Source: Streptomyces zhihengii (GTDB lineage: Bacteria; Actinomycetota; Actinomycetes; Streptomycetales; Streptomycetaceae). From it: a stretch of 64,000 nt of DNA. The stretch lies in NCBI RefSeq assembly GCF_016919245.1, contig NZ_JAFEJA010000001.1:62001-126000 (forward strand), read 5' to 3'. The notes beneath the pieces are model-generated. The model was given only the letters and a program-made list of their open reading frames with translations, did not search any database and was not told the DNA's origin. The position numbers were made by a program, and so were the translations under genes. This document shows, one piece after another, positions 38,821-46,504 of this stretch (its first letter is position 1; each line of letters begins with the position of its first letter).

Positions 38821-38879
38821 TTCCCGCCCGCGGGCAGGTCCCCGGAGCCGCAACGCCGACCGATGAGCAGGAGTTCACC

Positions 38880-40031
38880 ATGAGTCCACCGACCTCCCCC
38901 GCCCGGCAGCAGGACCGGCATCACGCCCGGCACCGGGCCCGGCATCACGTCCGGCCGCGAGTCCGCCGAGCCGTGGCCACGCTCGCCGCGGCCGTCGCCG
39001 TGCTCGGTGCGCCGGCGGTGCAGCCGGCCCACGCCGCCGCGCCGCAGGTCCCCGTCTTCCACGACGCGTCCGGTCTCACCCAGGTCGCCGGCGGATCCCT
39101 GGTCCGCAGAGACACCGACTTCACCCTCACCGTCACCTCCGCGGAGGTCGCCGGCCCCCACCGGATCCGGGTGTTCCTGCCCTCCGGATACGCCGCGGAC
39201 CCCGAACGGCGCTGGCCCGTCACCTACTTCCTGCACGGCGGTCCCGGCACCGTCGACGACGCGGCGGCGGTGCCCGCCCTGCGCTCCGACGACATGATCA
39301 CCGTGGTGCCCGACGGCGGACGCAAGGGCTGGTACGCCGACTGGGTCATGCAGAACACCGCCCTGGGCGCCGCCAACTGGGAGACCTTCCACCTCCAGCA
39401 GGTCGTCCCGTTCATCGACGCCAACCTGCGCACCGTGCCGGAACGCACCCACCGCGCCGTCGCCGGGCTGTCCATGGGCGGCAGCGGCGCGCTGCACTAC
39501 GCACAGGCGCGGCCCGACCTGTTCGGTCACGTGGCCGCCCTGTCCGGCGGACTGGACTTCGGCATGGCGGAGGTCCGCGCCGCGGTCCTGGCCACGGAGC
39601 TGAACCTGCCGGGGGTCTGGTGCGCCGTCAGTTCCGCCGCCCCCGGCACCTGCGCGGACTACGGCCCGTACGTCGACAGCGACGCGATCTTCGGCTCGCC
39701 CTACCCGGTCTTCGGCGCCGACCGGGTCTGGAAGGCGTACGACCCCGCCGCTCCCGGGAACCTGTCCCGCCTCGCCGACACCGGCATCACCCTCTACACC
39801 GGCGACAACGACCTCATCGAGGGATACACCGCCAGGGCCTCGCACACCGTCGCGTCGCGTCTGGACCAGCTCGGCATCGAGAGCCGCCTCGTCGACTACG
39901 GCGACGGCGCCTCCCTCGCGCCCACCTGCAACGGAGGCCACACCTACGCCTGCTGGGCGCCCGCCTTCGCGGACTGGGTGCCCCGCGTGACGGCGGCCTT
40001 CGAAGCCGCCTCCCGGCGGCCCGGGTCCTGA
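38880..40031 (+). CDS. Secreted alpha/beta-hydrolase esterase (antigen 85/EstA type)
   Basis: The 383-aa enzyme has a long Arg/His-rich n-region (a twin-Arg like run PRVRRAVATLAAAVAVLG) and cleavage near AHAAAP. The hydrolase core has RVFLPSGYAADPERRWPVTY, FLHGGPGT (oxyanion) and the nucleophile elbow GLSMGGSGAL (Ser198). A late CNGGHTYACWAPAF holds the likely His. The family includes acyl esterases and mycolyl-transferase-like proteins; the substrate is unknown. ATG at 38880 has AGGAG 7 nt upstream. It is followed after 61 bp by another secreted Ser hydrolase. Confidence 0.88.
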   Translation: MSPPTSPARQQDRHHARHRARHHVRPRVRRAVATLAAAVAVLGAPAVQPAHAAAPQVPVFHDASGLTQVAGGSLVRRDTDFTLTVTSAEVAGPHRIRVFLPSGYAADPERRWPVTYFLHGGPGTVDDAAAVPALRSDDMITVVPDGGRKGWYADWVMQNTALGAANWETFHLQQVVPFIDANLRTVPERTHRAVAGLSMGGSGALHYAQARPDLFGHVAALSGGLDFGMAEVRAAVLATELNLPGVWCAVSSAAPGTCADYGPYVDSDAIFGSPYPVFGADRVWKAYDPAAPGNLSRLADTGITLYTGDNDLIEGYTARASHTVASRLDQLGIESRLVDYGDGASLAPTCNGGHTYACWAPAFADWVPRVTAAFEAASRRPGS

Positions 40032-40092
40032 CGGCCCCGTCCCCGGCCGCCTGCTCGTCTCCGACCACGAACTCATCGAGGAGAAAACCCAC

Positions 40093-41232
40093 ATGACCAC
40101 CCGCCGCAACAGAACCAGGCTCTCCGCCCTCGTCGGCGCGGTGTGCGCGATGACGATGACGCTGACGGCGCACGGCGGCACGGCGCACGCCCGGACCGAG
40201 GACCACGCCGCGACGCTCGCGGCACTCCGGACGCTCCAGGCCTCCGCCGGCCCGGGAGCCGCCGTGCACGCCGGTGCGGACGGCGCCGACTGGACCCTGT
40301 CCGTCGGCACCGGCACGTACGGCGCCGACCGGCCGATCCAGGAGGACGAGCACTTCCTCGTCGGCAGCCAGACGAAGACCTTCACCGCCACCGTGCTGCT
40401 GCAACTCGTCGACGAGGGCAGGATCGCCCTGGACGCACCCGTCGAGACGTACCTGCCCGGCCTCGTCACCGGCAACGGCCACGACGGCACCCGGATCACC
40501 GTGCGGCACCTCCTCCAGCACACCAGCGGCATCGCGGCGTACAGCCCGGGCGTCCCGTGGGTGGTGACGGTTCAGCCCCCGCGCAACGCCGACGGCACCT
40601 ACGACCCGCGTGAAGTCGTGCGGACGGGGCTGAGCTTCGCGCCCGTCTCGGCGCCGGGGGCGAGCTTCACGTACTCCAACACCAACTACGTGATCCTCGG
40701 GCTGCTCGTCGAAGCGGTCACCGGAGCACCCGCGCGCGAGGCGATCCGGAGCCGCGTCATCGAGCCCCTGGGCCTCAGCAGCACCTCCTTCCCCGCCCCC
40801 GGGGACCGCGCGCTGCCGGCTCCGGCCGTCACCGGCTACCACGGAGCCCGGCTCGGCGGCTTCTACATCTGGACGCCCGCCAAGGTCCTCGACCCGTCCC
40901 TCTACGGCACCGCCGGAGCGATGGTGTCCACCCTGGAGGACGTGACGGCCTTCTACCGGTCGCTGCTCGGCGGTGAGCTCGTCTCCCCCCAGTCCCTGGC
41001 CGAGATGAAGGACGTCCCGGCCTCCCGCGTCGGCCTGGGGCTCTCCTCGCGTCAGTTGTCCTGCGGTGTCACCGCATGGGGCCACAGCGGCGGGATGCCG
41101 GGCTACCTGTCGTACACCCTGGTCACGGAGGACGGCCGGCACGCCTCCGCCGTCACCAACACGCTGTTCCAGTTCGGCGCCCCCAGCTCCCAGATGATCG
41201 CCCTCATGGACACGGCTCTCTGCGAGGACTGA
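40093..41232 (+). CDS. Secreted serine hydrolase, class C beta-lactamase/DD-peptidase fold
   Basis: The 379-aa protein has a Sec signal peptide (LVGAVCAMTMTLTAHGGTAHA). The three active-site elements are present: SxxK in GSQTKTFTATVL (Ser92, Lys95), YxN in FTYSNTNYV (Tyr194, Asn196) and HSGG in WGHSGGMPGYLS. This fits the R61 DD-carboxypeptidase/EstB group, acting on peptidoglycan peptides or esters outside the cell. Length and order are normal. GAGGAG lies 9 nt before ATG. Confidence 0.9.
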   Translation: MTTRRNRTRLSALVGAVCAMTMTLTAHGGTAHARTEDHAATLAALRTLQASAGPGAAVHAGADGADWTLSVGTGTYGADRPIQEDEHFLVGSQTKTFTATVLLQLVDEGRIALDAPVETYLPGLVTGNGHDGTRITVRHLLQHTSGIAAYSPGVPWVVTVQPPRNADGTYDPREVVRTGLSFAPVSAPGASFTYSNTNYVILGLLVEAVTGAPAREAIRSRVIEPLGLSSTSFPAPGDRALPAPAVTGYHGARLGGFYIWTPAKVLDPSLYGTAGAMVSTLEDVTAFYRSLLGGELVSPQSLAEMKDVPASRVGLGLSSRQLSCGVTAWGHSGGMPGYLSYTLVTEDGRHASAVTNTLFQFGAPSSQMIALMDTALCED

Positions 41233-41245
41233 CCCGGCACACCGA

Positions 41246-41280
41246 GGCCGCCTCCCGGCACGAGTCCACGGGAGGCGGCC
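41246..41280 (+). terminator. Hairpin after serine hydrolase gene
   Basis: GGCCGCCTCCCG pairs with CGGGAGGCGGCC (12 bp, 11-nt loop) 14 bp past the stop. From here to 41550 I see no other feature apart from the lectin gene leader. Confidence 0.75.
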
Positions 41281-41550
41281 ACACCCCTGCGCGGCAACCG
41301 TCGCGGCACCGCGGGAGTCCTCTGCCGCGGAGTCAGGCCGGAGGCAGGCGAGCCGGCGGCGCGAGGGCGGGCGCGGCAGCGCGGGCCCCACGCAGGTGGT
41401 GTCGTCCGGCCCGGTTGTGCGGCACGCGTGAGCTGTGGCTGGAACGTGATCACTCATCCGTAGGACATCGGCATGGATCGCCGGCCGCCGGTCAAGCCTC
41501 GTGTCGCCGACGTCGTCGGCCGAGTCATCCCTCAGATCAGGAAGTCAGCG

Positions 41551-41850
41551 ATGAGCTTCATTCAGACCGGCAGGATCGACCTGAAGTCCGACAACGCGAT
41601 CGAGACGGCAGGCGGCAACACGTCGACCTTCACCCGCGTCACGTTCCCCACCCCGTTCCCGCCCGGCTCCAGTGTCGTCGTGCTGCCCCTGACCCAGACC
41701 TTCAACGGGCCCGAGACGCCCGGTATCCGCATCCATGACGTCACCACCAGCGGCTTCCTCATCCGCTTGAACGAGGTGTACGCAGGCGCGACCAAGAGCG
41801 ACGGGAAGCACACCACCGAGACCATCGGCTGGCTCGCCGCGACCGTCTGA
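41551..41850 (+). CDS. H-type lectin domain protein
   Basis: A 99-aa single-domain protein resembling the H-type (Helix pomatia/discoidin C-terminal) lectin fold: FTRVTFPTPFPPGSSVVVLP, FNGPETPGIRIHDVTTSGF and the closing TTETIGWLAATV. No signal peptide is visible, so it is probably cytoplasmic or exported otherwise. Such domains bind GalNAc-type sugars in eukaryotes; bacterial stand-alone roles are unclear. ATG at 41551 has AGGAAG upstream. Confidence 0.72.
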   Translation: MSFIQTGRIDLKSDNAIETAGGNTSTFTRVTFPTPFPPGSSVVVLPLTQTFNGPETPGIRIHDVTTSGFLIRLNEVYAGATKSDGKHTTETIGWLAATV

Positions 41851-41867
41851 CCCGCTCCATCCGCTCC

Positions 41868-41893
41868 CGTCGGCCGGGCACCCCCGGCCGACG
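41868..41893 (+). terminator. Hairpin after lectin gene
   Basis: CGTCGGCCGGG pairs with CCCGGCCGACG (11 bp, 4-nt loop) 17 bp after the stop. Confidence 0.75.
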
Positions 41894-41995
41894 GCCCACC
41901 GGTCACCCCGCCCGCGGCAGGGCCGGCTTGTGCCGAGCAGGTGGCTGCCCACGGAACTGCCGCTTCGGGGCTGCCCGAAGGGGAAGCATCCGACC

Positions 41996-42481
41996 GTGAC
42001 CACCTCCTCGGACGAACCGCTCGCGGCCGACGGCCGTGGCAACGCACTGATCTCGTTCGCACGGGACGGCGAGGCGACGCCACCGCAAGACGCCCCCGTG
42101 TCGGCGGCGTTGGTCGCGTTGTGGCGAGCAGGCCGCGTCCTCATGGTCTTCGACCGGTACCGCCAGTCCTGGGAGCTTCCCGGGGGAAGCCTGGAGGAGG
42201 GCGAATCCCCTCGCCGGGCTGCCGAACGCGAACTGATGGAGGAGAGCGGGCAGCGGCCCGGCGGGCGGCTGAGGTTCGTCGGCTGGGCGCGGTTCGTGCT
42301 GGCGCCCGACCGGCGGGTGGAACATCTCGCCCTGTACGCGGGGTCCTGCACCGCGCCCCGCGCCTTCGAGCCCACCGAAGAGATCGCGGCCGTGCGCTGG
42401 TGGGACCTCCGCGAGCCCCTTCCGGGGTATGTGCAGCCACTGGACGCCTACCTCGCCGCTCTCGCCGGCACGGAGACGTGA
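41996..42481 (+). CDS. Nudix hydrolase
   Basis: The 161-aa protein has a complete Nudix box: GGSLEEGESPRRAAERELME followed by ESG (residues about 63-85). It hydrolyses a nucleoside-diphosphate-linked substrate with Mg2+. Upstream SWELPGG is typical. GTG at 41996 is used; its AAGGGG is about 12 nt upstream, so the start is not firm and an upstream GTG at 41930 is possible. Substrate unknown. Confidence 0.88.
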   Translation: MTTSSDEPLAADGRGNALISFARDGEATPPQDAPVSAALVALWRAGRVLMVFDRYRQSWELPGGSLEEGESPRRAAERELMEESGQRPGGRLRFVGWARFVLAPDRRVEHLALYAGSCTAPRAFEPTEEIAAVRWWDLREPLPGYVQPLDAYLAALAGTET

Positions 42482-42665
42482 GCGCACTCGCGGGAGGGCC
42501 GCGCCACCCCCGCGCTTCCGGGGGTCCGGTGCGAGGGCTCCGGCTGCCGTACGGCGCGAAGTACCACGCGTGAGGTCGCGCCGACCGGTGTGGTCGCGTG
42601 GTGCACGGCCTTCCCGTCCTTCACAGTGATTCCCGTGGGCCATGCCACCGACCACGGAGGGACGT

Positions 42666-43079
42666 ATGAGCGAGGACGACGAGATCCGGCCTGCCCCGGC
42701 GGCAGGGGCCGACGCCACCCGGACCTCCGCTGACCTGTTGGAGCACCTGGCCGACAAGCTCGGCGCGCGGGCCGGCGCGCGGGCCGTGTTCGGTGAACCG
42801 GTCACCGCGGGCGGTGTCACCGTCATCCCCGTCGCCGAGGCGGCCTTCGGGTTCGGCGGCGGCTCCGGCACGGGCCGCGACGCCAAGGCGGCAAGGACCG
42901 GCGGCGGAGGCGGGGGCGGCGCGGGGGCCCGGCCCCGCGGCTTCATCGTCATCGCGGACGGAGCCGCTGCCTACACGCCCGTGAGGCATCCCTGGGCGGA
43001 TGTCGTCCTGCCGGCGGCCGCCTTCGTGACGGGCCTGGCCGCCGGCCGGCTTCTCCGGAGCCGGACCGACCGGCGGTGA
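42666..43079 (+). CDS. GerW/YtfJ-family sporulation protein
   Basis: A 137-aa protein with the YtfJ/GerW pattern: SADLLEHLADKLGARAGARA, VFGEPVTAGGVTVIPVAEA, a Gly-rich block (FGFGGGSGTG and GGGGGGGAGARPRG), then GFIVIADG. A C-terminal hydrophobic stretch (VVLPAAAFVTGLAAG) anchors it. The Bacillus homologue is needed for spore germination; Streptomyces versions are small membrane-associated proteins of unclear role. ATG has GGAGGGA 5 nt upstream. Confidence 0.82.
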   Translation: MSEDDEIRPAPAAGADATRTSADLLEHLADKLGARAGARAVFGEPVTAGGVTVIPVAEAAFGFGGGSGTGRDAKAARTGGGGGGGAGARPRGFIVIADGAAAYTPVRHPWADVVLPAAAFVTGLAAGRLLRSRTDRR

Positions 43080-43134
43080 GCGCCCGGTCCCGGCCGGGTG
43101 ACAGGCGGCACCACGGGCGTCTGCGGGGCCGGTG

Positions 43135-43770
43135 TCATCGTTCCTCGCCCGGGAGGTGCCGGGCGCTCTCGTCCACGAAGGCGCAGAGCTCCCCGACGGC
43201 CCCGCGGTAGTTGTCCGGCGTGGTGTGGTGCTCCTTGCGGGGCGGGCCGTCGATCCACTGCGGCCAGAGGCCGCCGGGGGCCGTGAACCGTGCCGCCTGC
43301 TCGGTGCCGAGTCGCTCGTCGATGTGGAGGAGCGCGCCCAGCGCGGCCGGCTGGTCGTAGTAGAGGTCGGGGCGCCGCAGGTAGTGATCGAGGTAGGCCG
43401 CCAGCAGGTCCGCGTCGGCGGTGGTCGCGAAGGTGGCGAGGGTGACGCAGTACGCCGTGCCCGCGTGGCCGACTTCGCTGGCGAGCAGCATCTCGCCGAG
43501 GAGTCCGCGGAACTCCGTTCTCCGGGCGACGGCGATGAACCAGGCCGCGGTCTTGCGTTCGCGCCAGCCGCCTTCGAGCAGGAGCGTGAGTTCGCGGGGC
43601 GTGATGGCGGCGGCGTCCTCGCCGAGCTCCCTGACGAACGTGGCCCGTTCGGGCTCGGTCATGCGGGCCAGCGGGCCGCCCAGTTTGAGGTAGCGCCTGC
43701 CGGGCGTGACGAAGCGGCGGACGACGGCGTGCAGCTCAGGGTCCTCGTGGGCGTGGCGCATGGGCCGCAT
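43135..43770 (-). CDS. DUF6000-like protein
   Basis: The 211-aa protein reads ELHAVVRRFVTPGRRYLKLG near the start and ATFVRELGEDAAAITPRELT, WRERKTAAWFIAVARR and YYDQPAALGALLHIDERLGT later. This wording matches, from memory, actinobacterial DUF6000 proteins; no enzyme function is known. Helical, no signal or membrane segment. Start at 43770 or the ATG three codons later; neither has a strong ribosome site. Confidence 0.65.
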   Translation of the reverse strand: MRPMRHAHEDPELHAVVRRFVTPGRRYLKLGGPLARMTEPERATFVRELGEDAAAITPRELTLLLEGGWRERKTAAWFIAVARRTEFRGLLGEMLLASEVGHAGTAYCVTLATFATTADADLLAAYLDHYLRRPDLYYDQPAALGALLHIDERLGTEQAARFTAPGGLWPQWIDGPPRKEHHTTPDNYRGAVGELCAFVDESARHLPGEER

Positions 43771-43789
43771 CCTGTACCGGGGCCCGCAG

Positions 43790-43982
43790 ATTCACCAGCG
43801 GTTTTCCCCGCGGCGAGCGTGGGGCGCCGGGCGGCGCGGATCACGCGGGCGTCGCCGGCCCGCCCCGCCACCACGGCGTGCGCCGCGAGCTGCGTGCGGC
43901 GCTCGACGAAGAACGGCGGTGCCGTCGCGTACAGCTCGTCCAGCGGGTCCCCGTGGTGCGGCCCCTGTTCGCCGGCTCCCAT
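43790..43982 (-). pseudogene. Truncated N-terminal fragment of a conserved actinobacterial protein
   Basis: From an ATG at 43982 the minus strand reads GDPLDELYATAPPFFVERRT, QLAAHAVVAGRAGDARVI then RAARRPTLAAG. This is the start of a common actinobacterial family (DPLxELY...RRPTxAAWxVN) that lacks a known function. The rest of the gene is absent and the frame runs into the DUF6000-like gene. The ATG overlaps the plus-strand ATG of the cupin gene. Confidence 0.45.
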
Positions 43983-44304
43983 GACGGTCCGCTCCCCTCG
44001 CGAGAGTCCTCGGAGCAGCGGGCGGACGGCCGGGCCCCGTACGGCCGGAGCGGCCGGCTCCGAGGACGGTCGCCGGATCAGGGGCGTCTGGCAGATCACC
44101 CCGGGGGTCGTCACCGACACCGAGGCCGACGAACTCTTCGTCGTCCTCAGCGGATCGGCGACCATCGAGGTGGAGGGCGGAACGGCGTTCACCGTCGGCC
44201 CCGGGGACATGGCCGTCCTGCGGGCGGGCGACCGCACGACGTGGACGGTCCACGAGACGCTGCGCAAGGTGTACGCGATCACCACCCCTGTCGAGGATTC
44301 GTGA
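43981..44304 (+). CDS. Small cupin-domain protein
   Basis: A 107-aa protein. After an Arg/Ser-rich start come GVWQITPGVVTDTEADELFV, VLSGSATIEVEGG, VGPGDMAVLRAGDRTTW and VHETLRKVYAI, a single cupin barrel of the EutQ/DUF861 type. Metal ligands are poor (no HxH), so binding rather than catalysis is likely. The start is uncertain: ATG 43981 has no clear ribosome site. Confidence 0.7.
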   Translation: MTVRSPRESPRSSGRTAGPRTAGAAGSEDGRRIRGVWQITPGVVTDTEADELFVVLSGSATIEVEGGTAFTVGPGDMAVLRAGDRTTWTVHETLRKVYAITTPVEDS

Positions 44305-44346
44305 AAACCGCCGTCGGGCCGCCGAGGGCAGTGCTACCAAGCAGGT

Positions 44347-44562
44347 ATGGCATTCACCTACCGCACGAAGGACGGCCACACCGTCCGCTTCGGAAGCACG
44401 GTGTGGGCGATCAACGGCACGGGTCCCTTCACGCTCACGAGGCCCGACTCCGCCCCGCCGGACTGGGTCCACATGGTGAGCGCGGACGGGCAGGACATAC
44501 GGCTGCACGCTCCGGAGGACGTCACCCTCTACTACAACCTGGTCCGGCGGGTCGAGGTCTGA
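44347..44562 (+). CDS. Small protein of unknown function
   Basis: A 71-aa protein (starts MAFTYRTKDGHTVRFGSTVW, ends LYYNLVRRVEV) predicted as one small beta-rich domain with no membrane segment. I do not recognise the family. It follows the cupin gene by 42 bp and is followed directly by a terminator. Confidence 0.6.
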   Translation: MAFTYRTKDGHTVRFGSTVWAINGTGPFTLTRPDSAPPDWVHMVSADGQDIRLHAPEDVTLYYNLVRRVEV

Positions 44563-44564
44563 GC

Positions 44565-44590
44565 GGCGGACCCGGCCGCCCGGGTCCGCC
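44565..44590 (+). terminator. Hairpin after small gene
   Basis: GGCGGACCCGG pairs with CCGGGTCCGCC (11 bp, CCGC loop), 2 bp after the stop. Confidence 0.75.
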
Positions 44591-45229
44591 GCAGGGCCCC
44601 GGCCGGCGCCGGGCGGGGCCGCACAGCGCGTCTATCGGCTCACGACGGAACGCGCGACGAGGAATCCCACGCCGTCGACCTGGTCAGCCCCCGCGGGTCG
44701 GGGCCTTCGCCACCCGGCTCGGTCCATGATCAGAAGATCCTGACGAGACCTGCCGCAGCAGCACATGCGGCCTCCGTCGCGATGCCGGCCGCGGCCCCAC
44801 CGCGCAAACGGAAGGGGACTCTGTTACTCCGTGAGGCGCGGGCGTACCCGCCCGCGGTGGCCGCCGCGGGCGGGTACGGACCCCCGCGCGGCGGCGGCCG
44901 GGGGCATCCGGCCAGGCACGATCACCCGCGGGAGCAGCGGCCGGTGCCCGCCGGGACGTGCCGGCGGGCGACCGCGGCGCGGCCCGCCGTTCGCACGCTC
45001 GCGCCCGTTCCGGAATTTCCGGCCGGGCGATGCGGCACGGCAGCGCCAGGCACCTGTCACCGGGCATTGGCGGGGCCTTTTCTTGATCGAGAACGCCATT
45101 CCAGGGACGGTATTGTGCCCCGAGAATCCCTTCGCTACGATCGCAACCCTCACCGGCCGTAAGTCCGCTCATTGCAGGGGGCGATGTGGGTGCGTCAGCG
45201 TCAGAATTACTCCCCGAGCGGGATTCTTG
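44591..45229. other. Intergenic region upstream of the RiPP-like operon
   Basis: This 639-bp gap has no gene I can support. It contains a perfect 14-bp hairpin (44844-44857 with 44864-44877, 6-nt loop). The last 150 bp are less GC-rich (for example TTTTCTTGATCGAG near 45078 and GGTATTGTG near 45108) and probably hold the promoter for the exporter-peptidase-precursor operon. Confidence 0.55.
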
Positions 45230-46504
45230 ATGGGCGAGGCCGAGGGGAAATCCGCGTCTTCCGGCCCTGAATTAGCAGAAGACGAGCGATTATCGAAAGA
45301 CTCGCCTTCTTCTCCTTTCCGAAGACGGGATTTCTCGCTCTTCTGGGCGGCGGGCGCCATCGACGGTCTCGGGACCTGTGCGTCGTCGCTCTTCCTTCCG
45401 CTGATCCTCCTGGGCGCCGGATACTCGTCCGGGCTCGCCGGCCTCGTCGCCTCGGTGGCCCTGGTCAGCGGGCTCGTCGTCTCGCCGATCGCGGGCGTGT
45501 TCGCCGACCGGTTGCCGCGCAAGCCGATGATGTACACGGCGGCCCTGGTCGCCGCGGGCGCCACGGGCACGGTGTTCGTGACGGTGGCACTCGGCCATGT
45601 CGTCCTCGTCCACGTCCTCGTCGCGGCCGTCGTCGAGCAGGCGGCGAGCGCCACCTACGGGGCGGCCGCCTCCGGGACGATCCGGCGGCTCGTGCCTCCC
45701 GGGGAGTACCCCCGGGCGATCGGGTACCTCCAGGCGCGGGACCAGGCGGTGCAGATCGTCGGGCCGACGCTGGGCGGCGTGCTCTACCAGATGGCGCGGT
45801 GGGTGCCGCTGCTCGCGGACGCGGTGTCGTTCCTGCTGGTGGCCGTGCTGAGCCGGGCGATCCGCGCGGACCTGACGCCCGAACGGGAGGGGCCCGCGGC
45901 GTCCTTCACCCGTGAGCTCGCCGAGGGCCTGCGCTTCGTGTGGGCGGAGCCGTTCCTGCGCTTCGTGGTCGTGTGGACGGCCGGGATCAACGCCCTGCTG
46001 GGAGCGCTGTACTTCCACGCGGTCTTCGCCTCGCACGCCGAGGGCGCGAGCCCTTCCTCGATCGGTCTCATCCTCACCCTCGCGGGCGTCGGCGGGCTGC
46101 TGGGCGCGCTCGCCGCGCCCTGGCTGGTGCGGCGGCTGCCGGCCACCCGGATCGTCACGGGCGCCTCGTGGGCCATGGTGCCGACGGCGGCCGGGCTCGC
46201 CTTCGCCTCCCAGACCTGGGCCTACGGGCTGCTGCTGAGCGGGGTGTCGCTGATCGTGCCGTCGGTGGCGGTCGTGCTCCAGACCCGGGCGGTGCTGGTG
46301 ACCCCCGACCGTCTGCTGGCCCGGATGGGCACGGTGCTGGGCACCGCAGGCCAGGGCGTCGCCGTGCTCGCCCCGGTGCTGGCCGGGGTGCTGGTGGCTG
46401 CGTACGGGGGCCGCTCGGTGGCGCTGGGCTGCGCCGGCGCGTTCGCCGGGCTGGCCCTGTACGCGACGGCCAGGTCCGCACTCGTCGTCCGGGAGGCGCC
46501 GTGA
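45230..46504 (+). CDS. MFS exporter of the RiPP-like locus
   Basis: A 424-aa, 12-TM MFS protein of the enterobactin-exporter/MDR type: SLFWAAGAIDGLGTCASSLF in TM1, motif A FADRLPRKPMMYTAA, GPTLGGVLYQMARWVPLLAD. A 35-residue polar N-terminus precedes TM1 and is oddly AT-rich; codons 15 and 21 are both TTA, so bldA is needed to make it. ATG at 45230. Its stop overlaps the S9 peptidase start by 4 bp. It likely exports the modified peptide. Confidence 0.87.
   Translation: MGEAEGKSASSGPELAEDERLSKDSPSSPFRRRDFSLFWAAGAIDGLGTCASSLFLPLILLGAGYSSGLAGLVASVALVSGLVVSPIAGVFADRLPRKPMMYTAALVAAGATGTVFVTVALGHVVLVHVLVAAVVEQAASATYGAAASGTIRRLVPPGEYPRAIGYLQARDQAVQIVGPTLGGVLYQMARWVPLLADAVSFLLVAVLSRAIRADLTPEREGPAASFTRELAEGLRFVWAEPFLRFVVVWTAGINALLGALYFHAVFASHAEGASPSSIGLILTLAGVGGLLGALAAPWLVRRLPATRIVTGASWAMVPTAAGLAFASQTWAYGLLLSGVSLIVPSVAVVLQTRAVLVTPDRLLARMGTVLGTAGQGVAVLAPVLAGVLVAAYGGRSVALGCAGAFAGLALYATARSALVVREAP

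Noticed and set aside
44684..45172. Minus-strand 162-residue frame
   Set aside because: Arg/Pro/Ala-rich composition, no recognisable domain and no ribosome site; it covers a promoter region.
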